This document shows, one piece after another, positions 27,631 through 37,099 of a stretch of 64,000 nucleotides of DNA. Below the pieces are notes generated by a model. The model was given only the letters and a program-made list of their open reading frames with translations. It was not told where the DNA came from and did no database searches. The position numbers were made by a program, and so were the translations under genes. Position 1 is the stretch's first letter. Each line of letters begins with the position of its first letter. Origin of the DNA: PALSA-1006 sp964532405 (GTDB taxonomy: Bacteria; Pseudomonadota; Gammaproteobacteria; Burkholderiales; Gallionellaceae); NCBI GenBank assembly GCA_964532405.1, contig CAZHIC010000003.1:1-64000 (forward strand). Reading direction: 5' to 3'.

Positions 27631-28781
27631 TCGTTACCCGCAAGTTCGGCGTTCAGCAGCAAAGCACCGCTGGTCACTACGCGTTCGCCCGCTTTCAAGC
27701 CTTCTTTGACATAGCTTTCGTGCCCCTGCATGCCCAGCGTGACGCGGCGGCGTTGCAATACACCGGGCGACAGTTCCACGAATACATAACTGTACAAACC
27801 CTGAGTGAATAATGCGGTATTGGGAATGCGCGGCAAGCTGGAATGAATATCGGCGATGGGGGCAACTCGTGCGAACATTTCCGGCTTTAATTTGAGCTTG
27901 AGATTTTCCAATTCACAACGCACTTGAATGCGGCGCGTGACGGCATCCAGCGCCCCCCCGATGACAGCGACTTTCCCCAGAAACGACTCATTGGGATAGG
28001 CATCGACACGAACCAGTACCGCTTGTCCGACGTTGACTTTTTCCAACTGTTGCTCGGGCAAGTCAACCATCACCCAGAGATGGGACGGGTCTGTAATGAC
28101 AAACAAGGGATTGGCGGCGTCGGGGCGCACTTCGCTACCCGCGCTGACTTGGCGTTCGCTCACCACGCCATCTATGGGCGAGCGCAAAATGTATTGTCCC
28201 GCTGCGCCGCCCGAATGGTTATTCAAATCGTTGAGCCGTGCTTTGGCACGCGAGGATTCGGCTTGTGCTTGTTGCCAGTCGGCCTCGGCTAATTCCAAAT
28301 CTTTGCGTGCCAGCCCTTTGGCTTTATAGAGCAACTTGGCACGCTCGTAGACTTCCTGTTTGCGCAGCAGGTCGGCATCCGCCTTGCTGCTGTCAGCAAT
28401 GGCCTGGGCATAATCGGGGGCGTCGAGCACCAGCACGCCTTCGCCTGCTTTGATTTCTTTTCCGATCTCGACCAGTATTTTTACAACACGTCCGGCGATG
28501 GGTGAGAAAACCCGTGCGGTGCGGTTGTCGTCATAGGCAATGCGCCCGTTGAGCGGCTCCACCAGCGGCTCGGGAAAGGCGTCGACCGGCTTGACTTGAA
28601 TGAAAGCCAATTGCGGGGAATTGGTTTCAAAGTGCAAGGTGTCTGAATTTTTATGTGGCGCAGGCTGAGGAATATCGGCGGGTGCGGCGGCCGGACGATA
28701 TTTCTGCCAGCCCATGAAACCGGCACCTGCCAGCGCGACAGCAATCAAGAATGCGAAAATATTTTTGCCTAATTTGCTCAT
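27627..28781 (-). CDS. RND efflux periplasmic adaptor (CzcB-type)
   Basis: The 384-residue membrane fusion protein has an N-terminal hydrophobic anchor (IFAFLIAVALAGAGFMGW). The first lipoyl half is SPIAGRVVKILVEIGKEIKA, followed by an alpha-helical hairpin and the second lipoyl half SPIDGVVSERQVSAGSEV. The barrel and C-terminal domains end with GLKAGERVVTSGALLLNAEL. It links the pump to the outer-membrane factor. Four-base overlaps on both sides indicate translational coupling. Confidence 0.93.
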   Translation of the reverse strand: MSKLGKNIFAFLIAVALAGAGFMGWQKYRPAAAPADIPQPAPHKNSDTLHFETNSPQLAFIQVKPVDAFPEPLVEPLNGRIAYDDNRTARVFSPIAGRVVKILVEIGKEIKAGEGVLVLDAPDYAQAIADSSKADADLLRKQEVYERAKLLYKAKGLARKDLELAEADWQQAQAESSRAKARLNDLNNHSGGAAGQYILRSPIDGVVSERQVSAGSEVRPDAANPLFVITDPSHLWVMVDLPEQQLEKVNVGQAVLVRVDAYPNESFLGKVAVIGGALDAVTRRIQVRCELENLKLKLKPEMFARVAPIADIHSSLPRIPNTALFTQGLYSYVFVELSPGVLQRRRVTLGMQGHESYVKEGLKAGERVVTSGALLLNAELAGND

Positions 28782-30418
28782 GGTGCGTGTTCTCCTTGCG
28801 CGGCGGCAACGGTTGCCGCCGCAGGCGATTTAGCCGACTGCGCGGGTGTCGGGGCAGATGCGATTTTTTTATCGGCGGGCCGCTTCCACCAGCCGCCACC
28901 GAGAGATTGATACAGTGCGGCGGTGTCGCCTAGTCTAGCGCTTTGCGCCTGCACCAAGCTGATGGCGGCGAGTTGGTGGCTTTGCTGGGATAGCAGCAAA
29001 ATTTGATAACTGACATATCCTAACTGATATTGTTTGCGCGTTAATTTAAGCATGGTCTGGCTGGCTTGCTCCGCAGTGAGAGCGGCCTTGAGCGCATCGG
29101 CATCGCCGCGAATGGCGTGCAAGGTGTCGGCCACATTTTGCAGGGCGGTAATGACGGTGCTGCGGTATTGCGCCCCTGCCTGCCGTAGTGCTTGTTCGGC
29201 TGCACGCGATTTGGCGCGCAAAGTGCCGCCATCAAAAATAACCTGGCTGATATTGCCGGTGAGGCTGAAAAATGTACCGCCGCTGCGGAACATCCAATCC
29301 GGAGATGACGCCATGCCACCCACATTGGCAGCTACCATAAATTGCGGCATTTTGTTGGCAATGGCCACGCCATATTGTGCGCTGGCCATGTGCAATTGGG
29401 CTTCGGCGGCACGCACATCGGGGCGCTGCTCAACCAGCTTGGACGGCAGACTCAGCGGCAGCTCCTCTGGCAGATGCAGGTCGGCTAACTCGAACATTTC
29501 AGGCACATCCTGGTTCGGTGTATTCCCGGCCAGAGCGCGGATCAGATCGCGCGTTTGTTCCAGTTGTTTGGTGAGCGGCGGCAGGGTCTGCTCGAACTGG
29601 GCCAGCACCAATTCTTGTGCCGCCACATCGATTTCTCCCACAAAACCGAGTTGGAGTTGCTGGCGCAAAATATCCAGATTTTCGCGGTTGATAGAAATGA
29701 TGGTATTGGCGGCAGCTATTTGCGCGCGCAGGCTGGCTTCCTGAAATGCGGCGGCAACCACATTTGAGACGAGCGTGATTTGGGCAGCTTGCAATTGCAT
29801 TTCCTGCCACTCCTGCTGCGCTTGTGCCGATTCAACTTGCCTGCGGTTCAAGCCGAATACATCCGGCACATAGCCCACCGAGAGTTGCGCCGTGTGAAAA
29901 TTGAAGTAAGCAGGACTGTCGGGGGTGCTCTGTATTGTTGCGCCGTCCTGCTGCAAACCGGGGGAGTTGCCCCCCGAGTTGCCCGCCAATTTAGTGCGCG
30001 AAGGGGAGTAGTTCACTCCGACTGATGGGGAAAAGAAGCCCTGCTGGGCGATGACATTCTCTTGGGCTTGGCGCAACGCAGCTTGCGCGGATTCGATGCT
30101 GGGGTTGCCCTTGAGCGTGCGTTCTATCAGGGCATTGAGTTGCGGCGACTGGAACAATGTCCACCAGTCGTACGGAATTTCTTTAGTGGCATCGAAGTGC
30201 TGTTCTTCACCTTGCGCGATGTCTGGCACAGACGTTAAGGGCGCGAGCGGTTGCACGGTATAGCCCGTTGCGCCGGGAGCATCCGGGCGCTGGTAATCCG
30301 GCCCTGCCGCACACCCCGACAGCAATGCAAGCAGCAACGCGACACAAAGCGCGGCGGGATATTTTATATAGGTAGTCCGGCGTTCAAACATAGCGGGGTT
30401 TATTGCTCGGGATGACAT
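28778..30418 (-). CDS. Outer-membrane efflux lipoprotein (NodT/TolC family)
   Basis: The protein has a lipoprotein signal ending LLSGCAAGPDYQRPDAPG, with the lipobox cysteine, and the long paired helices of outer-membrane factors (for example ALRQAQENVIAQQGFFSPSV and LRQAGAQYRSTVITALQNVA). The C terminus is extended and alanine-rich. The start at 30418 is preferred because GGGGTG lies before it; a TTG five codons upstream and an ATG nine codons downstream are alternatives. It is the first gene of the efflux operon. Confidence 0.9.
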   Translation of the reverse strand: MSSRAINPAMFERRTTYIKYPAALCVALLLALLSGCAAGPDYQRPDAPGATGYTVQPLAPLTSVPDIAQGEEQHFDATKEIPYDWWTLFQSPQLNALIERTLKGNPSIESAQAALRQAQENVIAQQGFFSPSVGVNYSPSRTKLAGNSGGNSPGLQQDGATIQSTPDSPAYFNFHTAQLSVGYVPDVFGLNRRQVESAQAQQEWQEMQLQAAQITLVSNVVAAAFQEASLRAQIAAANTIISINRENLDILRQQLQLGFVGEIDVAAQELVLAQFEQTLPPLTKQLEQTRDLIRALAGNTPNQDVPEMFELADLHLPEELPLSLPSKLVEQRPDVRAAEAQLHMASAQYGVAIANKMPQFMVAANVGGMASSPDWMFRSGGTFFSLTGNISQVIFDGGTLRAKSRAAEQALRQAGAQYRSTVITALQNVADTLHAIRGDADALKAALTAEQASQTMLKLTRKQYQLGYVSYQILLLSQQSHQLAAISLVQAQSARLGDTAALYQSLGGGWWKRPADKKIASAPTPAQSAKSPAAATVAAAQGEHAP

Positions 30419-30567
30419 CTCTGTACACCCCAAAATTCAGGTGCGGCATTCTAGCGGATGCGCCTGTTTCACGCCGCATTAGATTGAGCTGTATCAATAG
30501 GTCCGCAAAAGAATTTCTCAAAGTTAACGTAAATTTAACCGGTGATTAACGCAAATTTAACCTGCGG

Positions 30568-31935
30568 CTAAAACTCCGCGTGGAAGCGTGCCGCGAATAC
30601 GTGAATGGGGCCGCGATCGGCGTTGTAGGCGGGGTTCTCAATGTACTGATAGTCGGGCGTCAACCAGATGCTTTTGTAGAGATGCAGGCTGTAATAGCCT
30701 TCGATAATTGTTTCGGGGCGATAGCGCAACCCGCCGTCACCTATAAAGAATGAGGTGCCGCCAGCCGCAAGGAAACGGCGGCGGTCATCCGACAGGGTGT
30801 TTTGCATAAGCGAAATACCGGCTGAGTCCTCGCCGCGCCCCCAGATGTCGCCCTTGATTGAAAGCCCGCTCGAAAAGGAACCGTCAACTTCGGTGAAAGC
30901 ATGGGTTTCGGTGCGTCCGTCTGCTTGCATGACGCGCAGAAAGAGGCCGACGCTGTCGTTGATTTCCTGTTCGATGTTGATACCGAGGCCATATTTGATT
31001 TGCTCGGTGTAGCGCGTTGCAATGAGGGCGTCCGGCCCGGTGTACGATCCGGGGTGGGCGTTGAGCCAGTCCATCGCATCGTTGAAGGTGGACAGCTTGG
31101 CACGGTTGCGCCAGCCCAGCACGCGCACTTTGCCCGGACGCCCATACAGCGAATGTTCATGCTCGACTTCGACCTGATCCCCGTAATGAATGTTCAGATC
31201 AAGGTCGGCGGGCAGGCCATTGGGGTCTTTCGGGCCGGACATGCGGGCAACACGCACTGCCCAGTCATCCTGATACCATTCAGCCGCGAAGCCCCAGCCG
31301 AAGCCGCGCGCATCGGCCGCATAGTCATAGGCGGCATAAGTCCAGTTGCCCCAGTTCATAAATTGGGTGCGTGGATCTTTGGCATAGGTGTTCGGATCGA
31401 ACACATCGAGTGTCGAGAAATTTCCAGCAGTTAACACGAAGCGATTTTTGTCGATGGAACCGGCAAGCTGGTTGAGGCCGGATTTAATATGCTCGCTACC
31501 GCCGCCGTTGTTCCAAGTCTGGCGCAGAAACAGACGCTGCTGGTATAGGACGGGAGTGGTTCCCCCGGCCCGCGTGATTTCTCCGTTGGTGAATCCGCCG
31601 AGGCCGACCAGGTTAGTGGAAAATGGCACCCCTTCTACAACCTCGGGGTTTAAATAGATTTCCCCCCCATTCCACGGGCGCAGCCCCAGAAAGGCGGTCG
31701 CGGAGAAGGTGTACATCTCCTCCGCGCTGGTGATGATGCTGTTCGGCCCGCTGTACGCTGCCGAGAACCCCGGATGTTTTTGCCAGTTGTAGGTTGTTTG
31801 AAATCGCGCCGTCGTACTCTCTGCATCCCCTGTCTGCGCGGCGCAGAAAGGGGATAGCGCTAATCCTCCGAATAGGGTCGCGAGCCTGAGAGGTGTAAAG
31901 ATCGCACTGAGGCAACCCGATAATTCAAAGCGCAT
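30568..31935 (-). CDS. OprB-type carbohydrate-selective porin
   Basis: The 455-residue protein has a signal peptide (LFGGLALSPFCAAQ) and a C-terminal beta-strand ending in phenylalanine (FAARFHAEF), typical of outer-membrane barrels. Family-like stretches are QHPGFSAAYSGPNSI-like at the N terminus (KHPGFSAAYSGPNSI), TAGNFSTLDVFDPNTYAKDP and IIEGYYSLHLYKSIWLTPDY. OprB proteins conduct sugars, but members near metal efflux genes are common and the substrate here is unknown. It is followed, after 150 bases, by the efflux operon in the same direction. Confidence 0.9.
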   Translation of the reverse strand: MRFELSGCLSAIFTPLRLATLFGGLALSPFCAAQTGDAESTTARFQTTYNWQKHPGFSAAYSGPNSIITSAEEMYTFSATAFLGLRPWNGGEIYLNPEVVEGVPFSTNLVGLGGFTNGEITRAGGTTPVLYQQRLFLRQTWNNGGGSEHIKSGLNQLAGSIDKNRFVLTAGNFSTLDVFDPNTYAKDPRTQFMNWGNWTYAAYDYAADARGFGWGFAAEWYQDDWAVRVARMSGPKDPNGLPADLDLNIHYGDQVEVEHEHSLYGRPGKVRVLGWRNRAKLSTFNDAMDWLNAHPGSYTGPDALIATRYTEQIKYGLGINIEQEINDSVGLFLRVMQADGRTETHAFTEVDGSFSSGLSIKGDIWGRGEDSAGISLMQNTLSDDRRRFLAAGGTSFFIGDGGLRYRPETIIEGYYSLHLYKSIWLTPDYQYIENPAYNADRGPIHVFAARFHAEF

Positions 31936-32230
31936 TGGCTATCCATCGTGTAAAGATACTGCGGCGGGACATTCAAGTTGTGCCGTCACTCGGACAAGCA
32001 CCCACAAGGGATTTTTGCAAAATAAAAACGGGCGGATTTTGTGTCAAGACAATAACAATGTAAAGTGACAATTCGATGACTTGAAAGAGATTCGTAAAGG
32101 AGCCGAGTTTGACCGTTGCGAATGCGGGGTTTGTTATTGTTCCGCTAATCGGCATTGGATGGGGCGGTGTATACTTCCGTCCAGTGCCAAGGCATATACA
32201 GAGGCCTCTAAAATTCAGTGAGGGCAGGAA

Positions 32231-33106
32231 ATGACCGATAACAAAGAGCTAAAAACCGGGCGCGAATTTCATTTCACCCTGAAAGATTTTGACCGCGTGC
32301 GCAAGATGATTTATGCCCATGCCGGAATTTCGCTGAGCGATTCCAAGCAGGAGTTGGTGTACAGCCGGCTATCGCGGCGCTTGCGCGCAACCGGGATTCA
32401 AACTTTTGATGCGTATCTTGCGTTGCTGGAAAGCAATGATGCCGACGAGTGGGAGGCATTCACCAATTCCTTGACCACTAATTTGACTTCGTTTTTCCGC
32501 GAGCCGCATCACTTTCCCCTGCTGGCGGAGCACCTGCGTTCGATACGCGGTAAACGTCCTATTTCATTGTGGTGTTCGGCGGCCTCTACCGGCGAAGAGC
32601 CTTATACGATGGCGATGACGGTGATCGATGCCTTGGGGCGAGATGCCTCAAATGTCCATATCATCGCCACCGATTTGGATACCAAGGTGTTGGAGACTGC
32701 CAAGGCGGGGGTATATCCAGACGAGCGGGTGAGTAAGCTAGATCCGGAACTGGTCAAACGTTTTTTCTTGCGCGGCACGGGGGCGCAAGCGGGGCATGTG
32801 CGTGTGAGGCCGGAGTTGCGCGACATGATTACTTTCCGTCAGGCCAATCTGCTGCACAACAATTGGTCGATTAGGCCGCCGTTGGACGCGATATTTTGCC
32901 GCAATGTGATGATCTATTTCGACAAGGAAACGCAGTTAAGTATTTTGAAAAAATTTGTACCCTTGTTGCACAGCGAAGGCCTGCTGTTTGCGGGGCATTC
33001 CGAAAGCTTTCACAATGCCGACGAATATTTCAAACTGAGGGGGAAAACAGTTTACGAACTGTCACCCAAATACAAATTGCAACAAAAAGCTGTGGAAAGT
33101 CGTTAA
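32231..33106 (+). CDS. cheR: Chemotaxis protein methyltransferase CheR
   Basis: The 291-residue AdoMet-dependent enzyme methylates glutamates of chemoreceptors. The N-terminal helical domain reads FHFTLKDFDRVRKMIYAHAG. The methyltransferase domain has WCSAASTGEEPYTMAMTVID and DAIFCRNVMIYFDKETQLSI. It is the first gene of the chemotaxis/partner-switch operon, with about 295 non-coding bases upstream shared with the oprB-like gene. It is followed by cheD nine bases on. Confidence 0.96.
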   Translation: MTDNKELKTGREFHFTLKDFDRVRKMIYAHAGISLSDSKQELVYSRLSRRLRATGIQTFDAYLALLESNDADEWEAFTNSLTTNLTSFFREPHHFPLLAEHLRSIRGKRPISLWCSAASTGEEPYTMAMTVIDALGRDASNVHIIATDLDTKVLETAKAGVYPDERVSKLDPELVKRFFLRGTGAQAGHVRVRPELRDMITFRQANLLHNNWSIRPPLDAIFCRNVMIYFDKETQLSILKKFVPLLHSEGLLFAGHSESFHNADEYFKLRGKTVYELSPKYKLQQKAVESR

Positions 33107-33115
33107 GAACGAGCA

Positions 33116-33730
33116 ATGACGGATCACTCGGACTATCAGGAAGTCCTTTCCCCCAACCGCTATTACGACAACACCTTTGACATGGAGGCGATCAAGCTAT
33201 TGCCCGGTGAATATTACGTAACCAATCGCGACATGGTGATCGTGACGGTATTGGGTTCGTGCGTGGCGGCCTGTATTCGCGACCGCGAGACGGGCATCGG
33301 CGGGATGAATCATTTTATGCTGCCGGAAAACAAGAGCGAGGGCGACAGCCCGGTGGCGACGGCAGCACGCTACGGCGCTTACGCTATGGAAATGATGATC
33401 AACCAACTGTTGAAATCCGGCGCCAAGCGTTCCAATCTGGAGGCGAAATTGTTCGGCGGCGGCAATGTGCTGCGCGGATTTACCGTGACTAACGTGGGCG
33501 AGCGCAATGTCGATTTTGCCCTGCAATATTTAAAAAATGAGAATATTCGCGTCGTGGCGGAGTCCTTGCTGGATATTTATCCGCGCAAGATATATTTTTT
33601 CCCCGCTAGCGGCAGAGTCATGTTGAAGAAGTTGCGTCATGCCAATAACGATACAATCATCGAACGCGAAGCCGAATACGGTTCGCGCTTGAAGCATGCG
33701 GATATTCAGGGTGATGTGGAGTTGTTTTGA
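33116..33730 (+). CDS. cheD: Chemoreceptor glutamine deamidase CheD, first copy
   Basis: The 204-residue protein has the CheD catalytic region LGSCVAACIRD (cysteine) and GGMNHFMLP (histidine), then KLFGGGNVLRGF. It deamidates receptor glutamines and in some bacteria binds CheC. A second copy is at 36161. It lies between cheR and cheB in the same direction. Confidence 0.96.
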   Translation: MTDHSDYQEVLSPNRYYDNTFDMEAIKLLPGEYYVTNRDMVIVTVLGSCVAACIRDRETGIGGMNHFMLPENKSEGDSPVATAARYGAYAMEMMINQLLKSGAKRSNLEAKLFGGGNVLRGFTVTNVGERNVDFALQYLKNENIRVVAESLLDIYPRKIYFFPASGRVMLKKLRHANNDTIIEREAEYGSRLKHADIQGDVELF

Positions 33731-33762
33731 TAAATTTATCGTTTACGAATTGAGATTGCACA

Positions 33763-34851
33763 ATGGCAAACGGAACTATCCCGGCAAAAAAAATTAACGT
33801 CCTTATCATCGATGACTCGGCGCTGATTCGTGCCATTCTCACCGAGGTTATCAATTCTTATCCTGATCTCTACGCGGTCGGCGCAGCATCCAATCCGCTG
33901 CAAGCCAGAGAGATGATCAAGACGTTGAATCCCGATGTGCTGACGCTGGATGTGGAAATGCCGCAGATGGACGGGCTGACCTTTCTGGATAAATTGATGC
34001 GTTTGCATCCGATGCCGGTGTTGATGATTTCGAGTTTGACCGAGCGCGGCTCCGAGGCGGCGTTGCGTGCTTTGGAGTTGGGTGCGGTGGATTTTTTGCC
34101 CAAACCCAAGATGGGTATCGTCGATGGCCTGCGCGAATATGCCGATACCATCGCCGAAAAAATTCGCGTGGCCTATCAGGCACGCGGCAAGTTTCGTATT
34201 CCAACTACGCCCGTTACGCGCGAAACTTTGCCGGCATTGGGTGCTCGTCTCGGCACTACCGAAAAGATCATTGCGGTGGGCGCCTCGACGGGCGGCACCG
34301 AGGCGATCAAGGAATTCCTGATCCGCTTGCCTGCGGATGCGCCGGGGATCGTGATCGCGCAACACATGCCGGAAGCATTCACCAAATCGTTTGCCGCGCG
34401 ACTGGACAGCTTGTGCAAGATCACCGTGAAAGAAGCGGAAGGGAATGAACGTATTTTGCCCGGCCATGCTTACATCGCGCCGGGCCATTCGCATCTGTTG
34501 CTCAAGCGCAGCGGTGCCAATTACATGACCGAACTCAGCCAGTCGCCAGCGGTAAATCATCATCGCCCTTCGGTGGAAGTGCTGTTCCGTTCCGTGGCGC
34601 AAAATGCGGGCAAAAATGCCGTCGGTGTGATGCTCACCGGCATGGGCAAGGATGGCGCCATCGGCATGTTGGAAATGCGCCAAGCGGGCGCTTATAACTT
34701 TGCCCAAGACGAGGCGACTTGCGTGGTGTACGGCATGCCGCGCGAGGCGGTTGCGGTGGGGGCGGTGGATGAAATTGTGCCGATACAGGACATGGCGCAA
34801 AAAGTGCTGCAAAGATTGATCAGCAGCGGTGGCATGGGGAACCGGGTGTAA
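33763..34851 (+). CDS. cheB: Chemotaxis methylesterase CheB
   Basis: The 362-residue protein has a receiver domain (VLIIDDSALIRAILTEVINS, phospho-acceptor in LTLDVEMPQMDG, lysine in LPKPKMG). The C-terminal esterase has GASTGGTEAIKEF (catalytic serine), IAQHMPEAFTKSFAARL (histidine) and MTGMGKDG-type motif LTGMGKDGAIGM (aspartate). It removes methyl groups added by CheR. A cheA kinase that could phosphorylate it is not present in the window except as a dead fragment. Confidence 0.96.
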   Translation: MANGTIPAKKINVLIIDDSALIRAILTEVINSYPDLYAVGAASNPLQAREMIKTLNPDVLTLDVEMPQMDGLTFLDKLMRLHPMPVLMISSLTERGSEAALRALELGAVDFLPKPKMGIVDGLREYADTIAEKIRVAYQARGKFRIPTTPVTRETLPALGARLGTTEKIIAVGASTGGTEAIKEFLIRLPADAPGIVIAQHMPEAFTKSFAARLDSLCKITVKEAEGNERILPGHAYIAPGHSHLLLKRSGANYMTELSQSPAVNHHRPSVEVLFRSVAQNAGKNAVGVMLTGMGKDGAIGMLEMRQAGAYNFAQDEATCVVYGMPREAVAVGAVDEIVPIQDMAQKVLQRLISSGGMGNRV

Positions 34852-34868
34852 TTATAGGGAGAGCAAGA

Positions 34869-35174
34869 ATGGAAATCAGACAAACAAAAAACGGTAGTCA
34901 GGCGACAATATCTTTGGGTGGCCGCTTCGATTTCAATGTGCATCGGGACTTTAAAGAGGCATACATGTCTTTGTTGAATGATCCTGCAGTACAGTCGATC
35001 GACGTGAATATGGCAGGGCTGGAATATTTGGATAGCTCGGCACTAGGCATGTTGCTGATGTTTCGTGAGCGAGTGCAAGGCGTCAACAAGCAAATCTCGC
35101 TGAGCAATCCGAATGAAATGGTGGTGAAGATTCTTGATATTGCCAACTTCAACAAATTGTTCACGATAACCTGA
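34869..35174 (+). CDS. STAS-domain anti-sigma factor antagonist
   Basis: The 101-residue protein is a single STAS domain. It has GGRFDFNVHRDFKEAY, then the phosphorylation loop YLDSSALGMLLMFRE, with the serine normally phosphorylated in partner switching (DSSALG). It is close to HsbA/SpoIIAA-type antagonists. The PP2C phosphatase with a GHKL domain at 37100 is the probable cognate phosphatase and kinase. It sits 18 bases after cheB. Confidence 0.92.
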   Translation: MEIRQTKNGSQATISLGGRFDFNVHRDFKEAYMSLLNDPAVQSIDVNMAGLEYLDSSALGMLLMFRERVQGVNKQISLSNPNEMVVKILDIANFNKLFTIT

Positions 35175-35207
35175 TAGCGTTTGCAATTTTAGAAACGAGA
35201 CAATTAG

Positions 35208-35264
35208 TCCGCGAAAAACACGAAATAAAACAACAGGTGAATTTGTTCGTGTTTTTTGTGGACT
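35208..35264. repeat. Inverted repeat of the CCACGAAA family
   Basis: GTCCGCGAAAAACACGAAAT pairs with TTCGTGTTTTTTGTGGAC. It lies between the STAS gene and the HDOD gene and could act as a terminator or attenuator within the operon. It is the same family as at 52-170 and 52648-52747. Confidence 0.75.
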
Positions 35265-35300
35265 CGTTTTTCTGGGATAAAACGGTTTAGACAGGTAACG

Positions 35301-36155
35301 ATGAAAACAAATATCACTGAACTGGTTCAGGGAGTTGGCAGCCTGGTCACATTGCCGGATGTGTTCATTCGCATCAATCGAGTGGTCGACAATCCCGATA
35401 GCACCATCGCTGAAATTGCCAAGGTGGCGGGTCAGGATCCTTCGTTTGCGGTGCGCCTATTGCGCGTAGCCAACAGTTCTTTTTATGGCCTCTCATCATC
35501 CATCGACACCGTCCACAAGGCGGTCTCCATCATTGGCACCAGTCAAATACGCAGCCTGGCACTCGCCACTTCGGTGGCGAGTGCGTTCGATGGTCTGCCC
35601 AATACACTGGTGTCGATGGAAGATTTCTGGAGGCACAGTTTATATTGCGCTCTGGTAGCGCGCATCTTGGCGAAGCAGGCACGCAAGTGTGATCCTGACG
35701 CCGTCTTTACCGCCGCATTACTACATGACATCGGTGAGCTGGTCATCTTCAATCGCTTGCCACAACAGGCCAAAGAGGCTTTGCTGCTGGTGCTGGAGAG
35801 CGCCGATGAGTTGCCCGTTTACCAGGCAGAACGTCAGATTATGGGCTTTGATCACGCTCAAGTGGGAGGCGAACTGGCACGCCAATGGAAGCTGCCGCCG
35901 ATGCTGGAAGAGTGTATCGAATTCCACCACGATATTCAGTCCGCGCAACGCTTCCCGCGCGAAGTGGCGCTGGTGCATATCGCCAATATTCTGGCATTGA
36001 TGGCGGAAATACATACGCTTGATCCGGGCGATGTATCACCTATCGATCCGCATGCTTGGGAGATTATTGGACTGGATGCCGATGAAGTGGCTGACGTTGT
36101 AGCCGAAGCGCAGGCAGAAATTGCCGAAGCTGAAAAATTATTTCTCGGTAAATAG
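35301..36155 (+). CDS. HDOD-domain protein
   Basis: From the ATG at 35301 the protein has 284 residues. It shows LVTLPDVFIRINRVVDNPDS, DPSFAVRLLRVANSSFYGLS and FTAALLHDIGELVIF. This is the HDOD domain, a relative of HD hydrolases; the family usually lacks hydrolase activity and acts in signalling. The longer frame from 35256 is not family-like. It is followed by cheD2 after five bases and is thus part of the operon. Its role in chemotaxis is not established. Confidence 0.9.
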   Translation: MKTNITELVQGVGSLVTLPDVFIRINRVVDNPDSTIAEIAKVAGQDPSFAVRLLRVANSSFYGLSSSIDTVHKAVSIIGTSQIRSLALATSVASAFDGLPNTLVSMEDFWRHSLYCALVARILAKQARKCDPDAVFTAALLHDIGELVIFNRLPQQAKEALLLVLESADELPVYQAERQIMGFDHAQVGGELARQWKLPPMLEECIEFHHDIQSAQRFPREVALVHIANILALMAEIHTLDPGDVSPIDPHAWEIIGLDADEVADVVAEAQAEIAEAEKLFLGK

Positions 36156-36160
36156 CGATC

Positions 36161-36796
36161 ATGCCCATAACACTTGGCGCTCGCCCACCCTTGGCTTTGC
36201 CCGGCTTCGAACACATTAAACGCGCCTGGAATGAGGCTCACGAAGCTTATTCGGCACGGCTGAATCCGGGTGAATATTACGTCACCAAAAACAACGAAGG
36301 TATCTATACCACATTGGGTTCTTGCATCTCGGCGTGTATCCGTGACCGGGTCAGTGGTATCGGCGGCATGAACCATTTTATGTTGCCTGCCTCGGTAGGT
36401 GAAGGGGGCTGGAAGGCTGCCGGTTTGGGCGCATCCACGCGCTACGGTAACTTTGCTATGGAACATCTGATCAACGAAATCATGAAGAACGGCGGCAGCC
36501 GACAAAATCTGGAGGTCAAGCTATTCGGCGGCGGACGCATCATCGCGAATATGACCGATGTCGGTTTGCGCAATATCGAGTTTGCGCGCGACTATGTCGC
36601 CACCGAAGGTTTGCGCGTGATTTCGGAAGATGTCGGCGATGTATTTCCGCGCATGGTGGTGTATTTTCCCGCCACGGGAAAAGTCCGCGTCAAGCGCTTG
36701 CGCTCACTGCATAACAACACCATCGTTGAACAGGAAACCAAGTATCTGCATACGATCGAAGACAAGCCGGTGAGTGGCGAGATCGAGTTGTTTTGA
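36161..36796 (+). CDS. cheD: Chemoreceptor glutamine deamidase CheD, second copy
   Basis: The 211-residue protein has the catalytic pattern LGSCISACIRD and GGMNHFMLP, and KLFGGGRIIANM, so the active-site residues are kept. It differs from the first copy (33116) in the N terminus and through the middle, so the duplication is old. It may act on a different receptor or a non-receptor substrate. The two copies in one operon are unusual. Confidence 0.95.
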   Translation: MPITLGARPPLALPGFEHIKRAWNEAHEAYSARLNPGEYYVTKNNEGIYTTLGSCISACIRDRVSGIGGMNHFMLPASVGEGGWKAAGLGASTRYGNFAMEHLINEIMKNGGSRQNLEVKLFGGGRIIANMTDVGLRNIEFARDYVATEGLRVISEDVGDVFPRMVVYFPATGKVRVKRLRSLHNNTIVEQETKYLHTIEDKPVSGEIELF

Positions 36797-36798
36797 TA

Positions 36799-37056
36799 AT
36801 CCCCTCTCCCGCTGGCGGGAGAGGATTAGGGAGAGGGGCGTGGTACGGCTATACGTTTGTTTCAACGCACACCCCCTCTCCCCCAGCCCCTCTCCCACAA
36901 GTGTGAGAGGGGCGCTCGTTGCCTTTACCCTAAGCCGGACGAGCCGGAACCAAACAGGGTTTCACGCGGAGGCGCGGAGACGCAGAGAAAAAACAAAGCG
37001 GGCTGGAAGCCTATATTCTCCGCGCCCCCCGCGTCTCCGCGTGAGAAAATCTTGTC
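36799..37056. repeat. Cluster of three palindromic repeats
   Basis: The 300-base gap between cheD2 and the phosphatase gene holds three hairpins. CCCCTCTCCCGCTGGCGGGA is at 36802-36840 and CCCCTCTCCCCCAGCCCCTC at 36871-36918. A third unit has TTCACGCGGAGGCGCGGAGA paired with CGCGTCTCCGCGTGAGAAA at 36961-37049. No gene is seen. Confidence 0.85.
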
Positions 37057-37099
37057 ATGTTTTGACATCATTTGACCGGTAAGTGACTAAAGGATAGAA

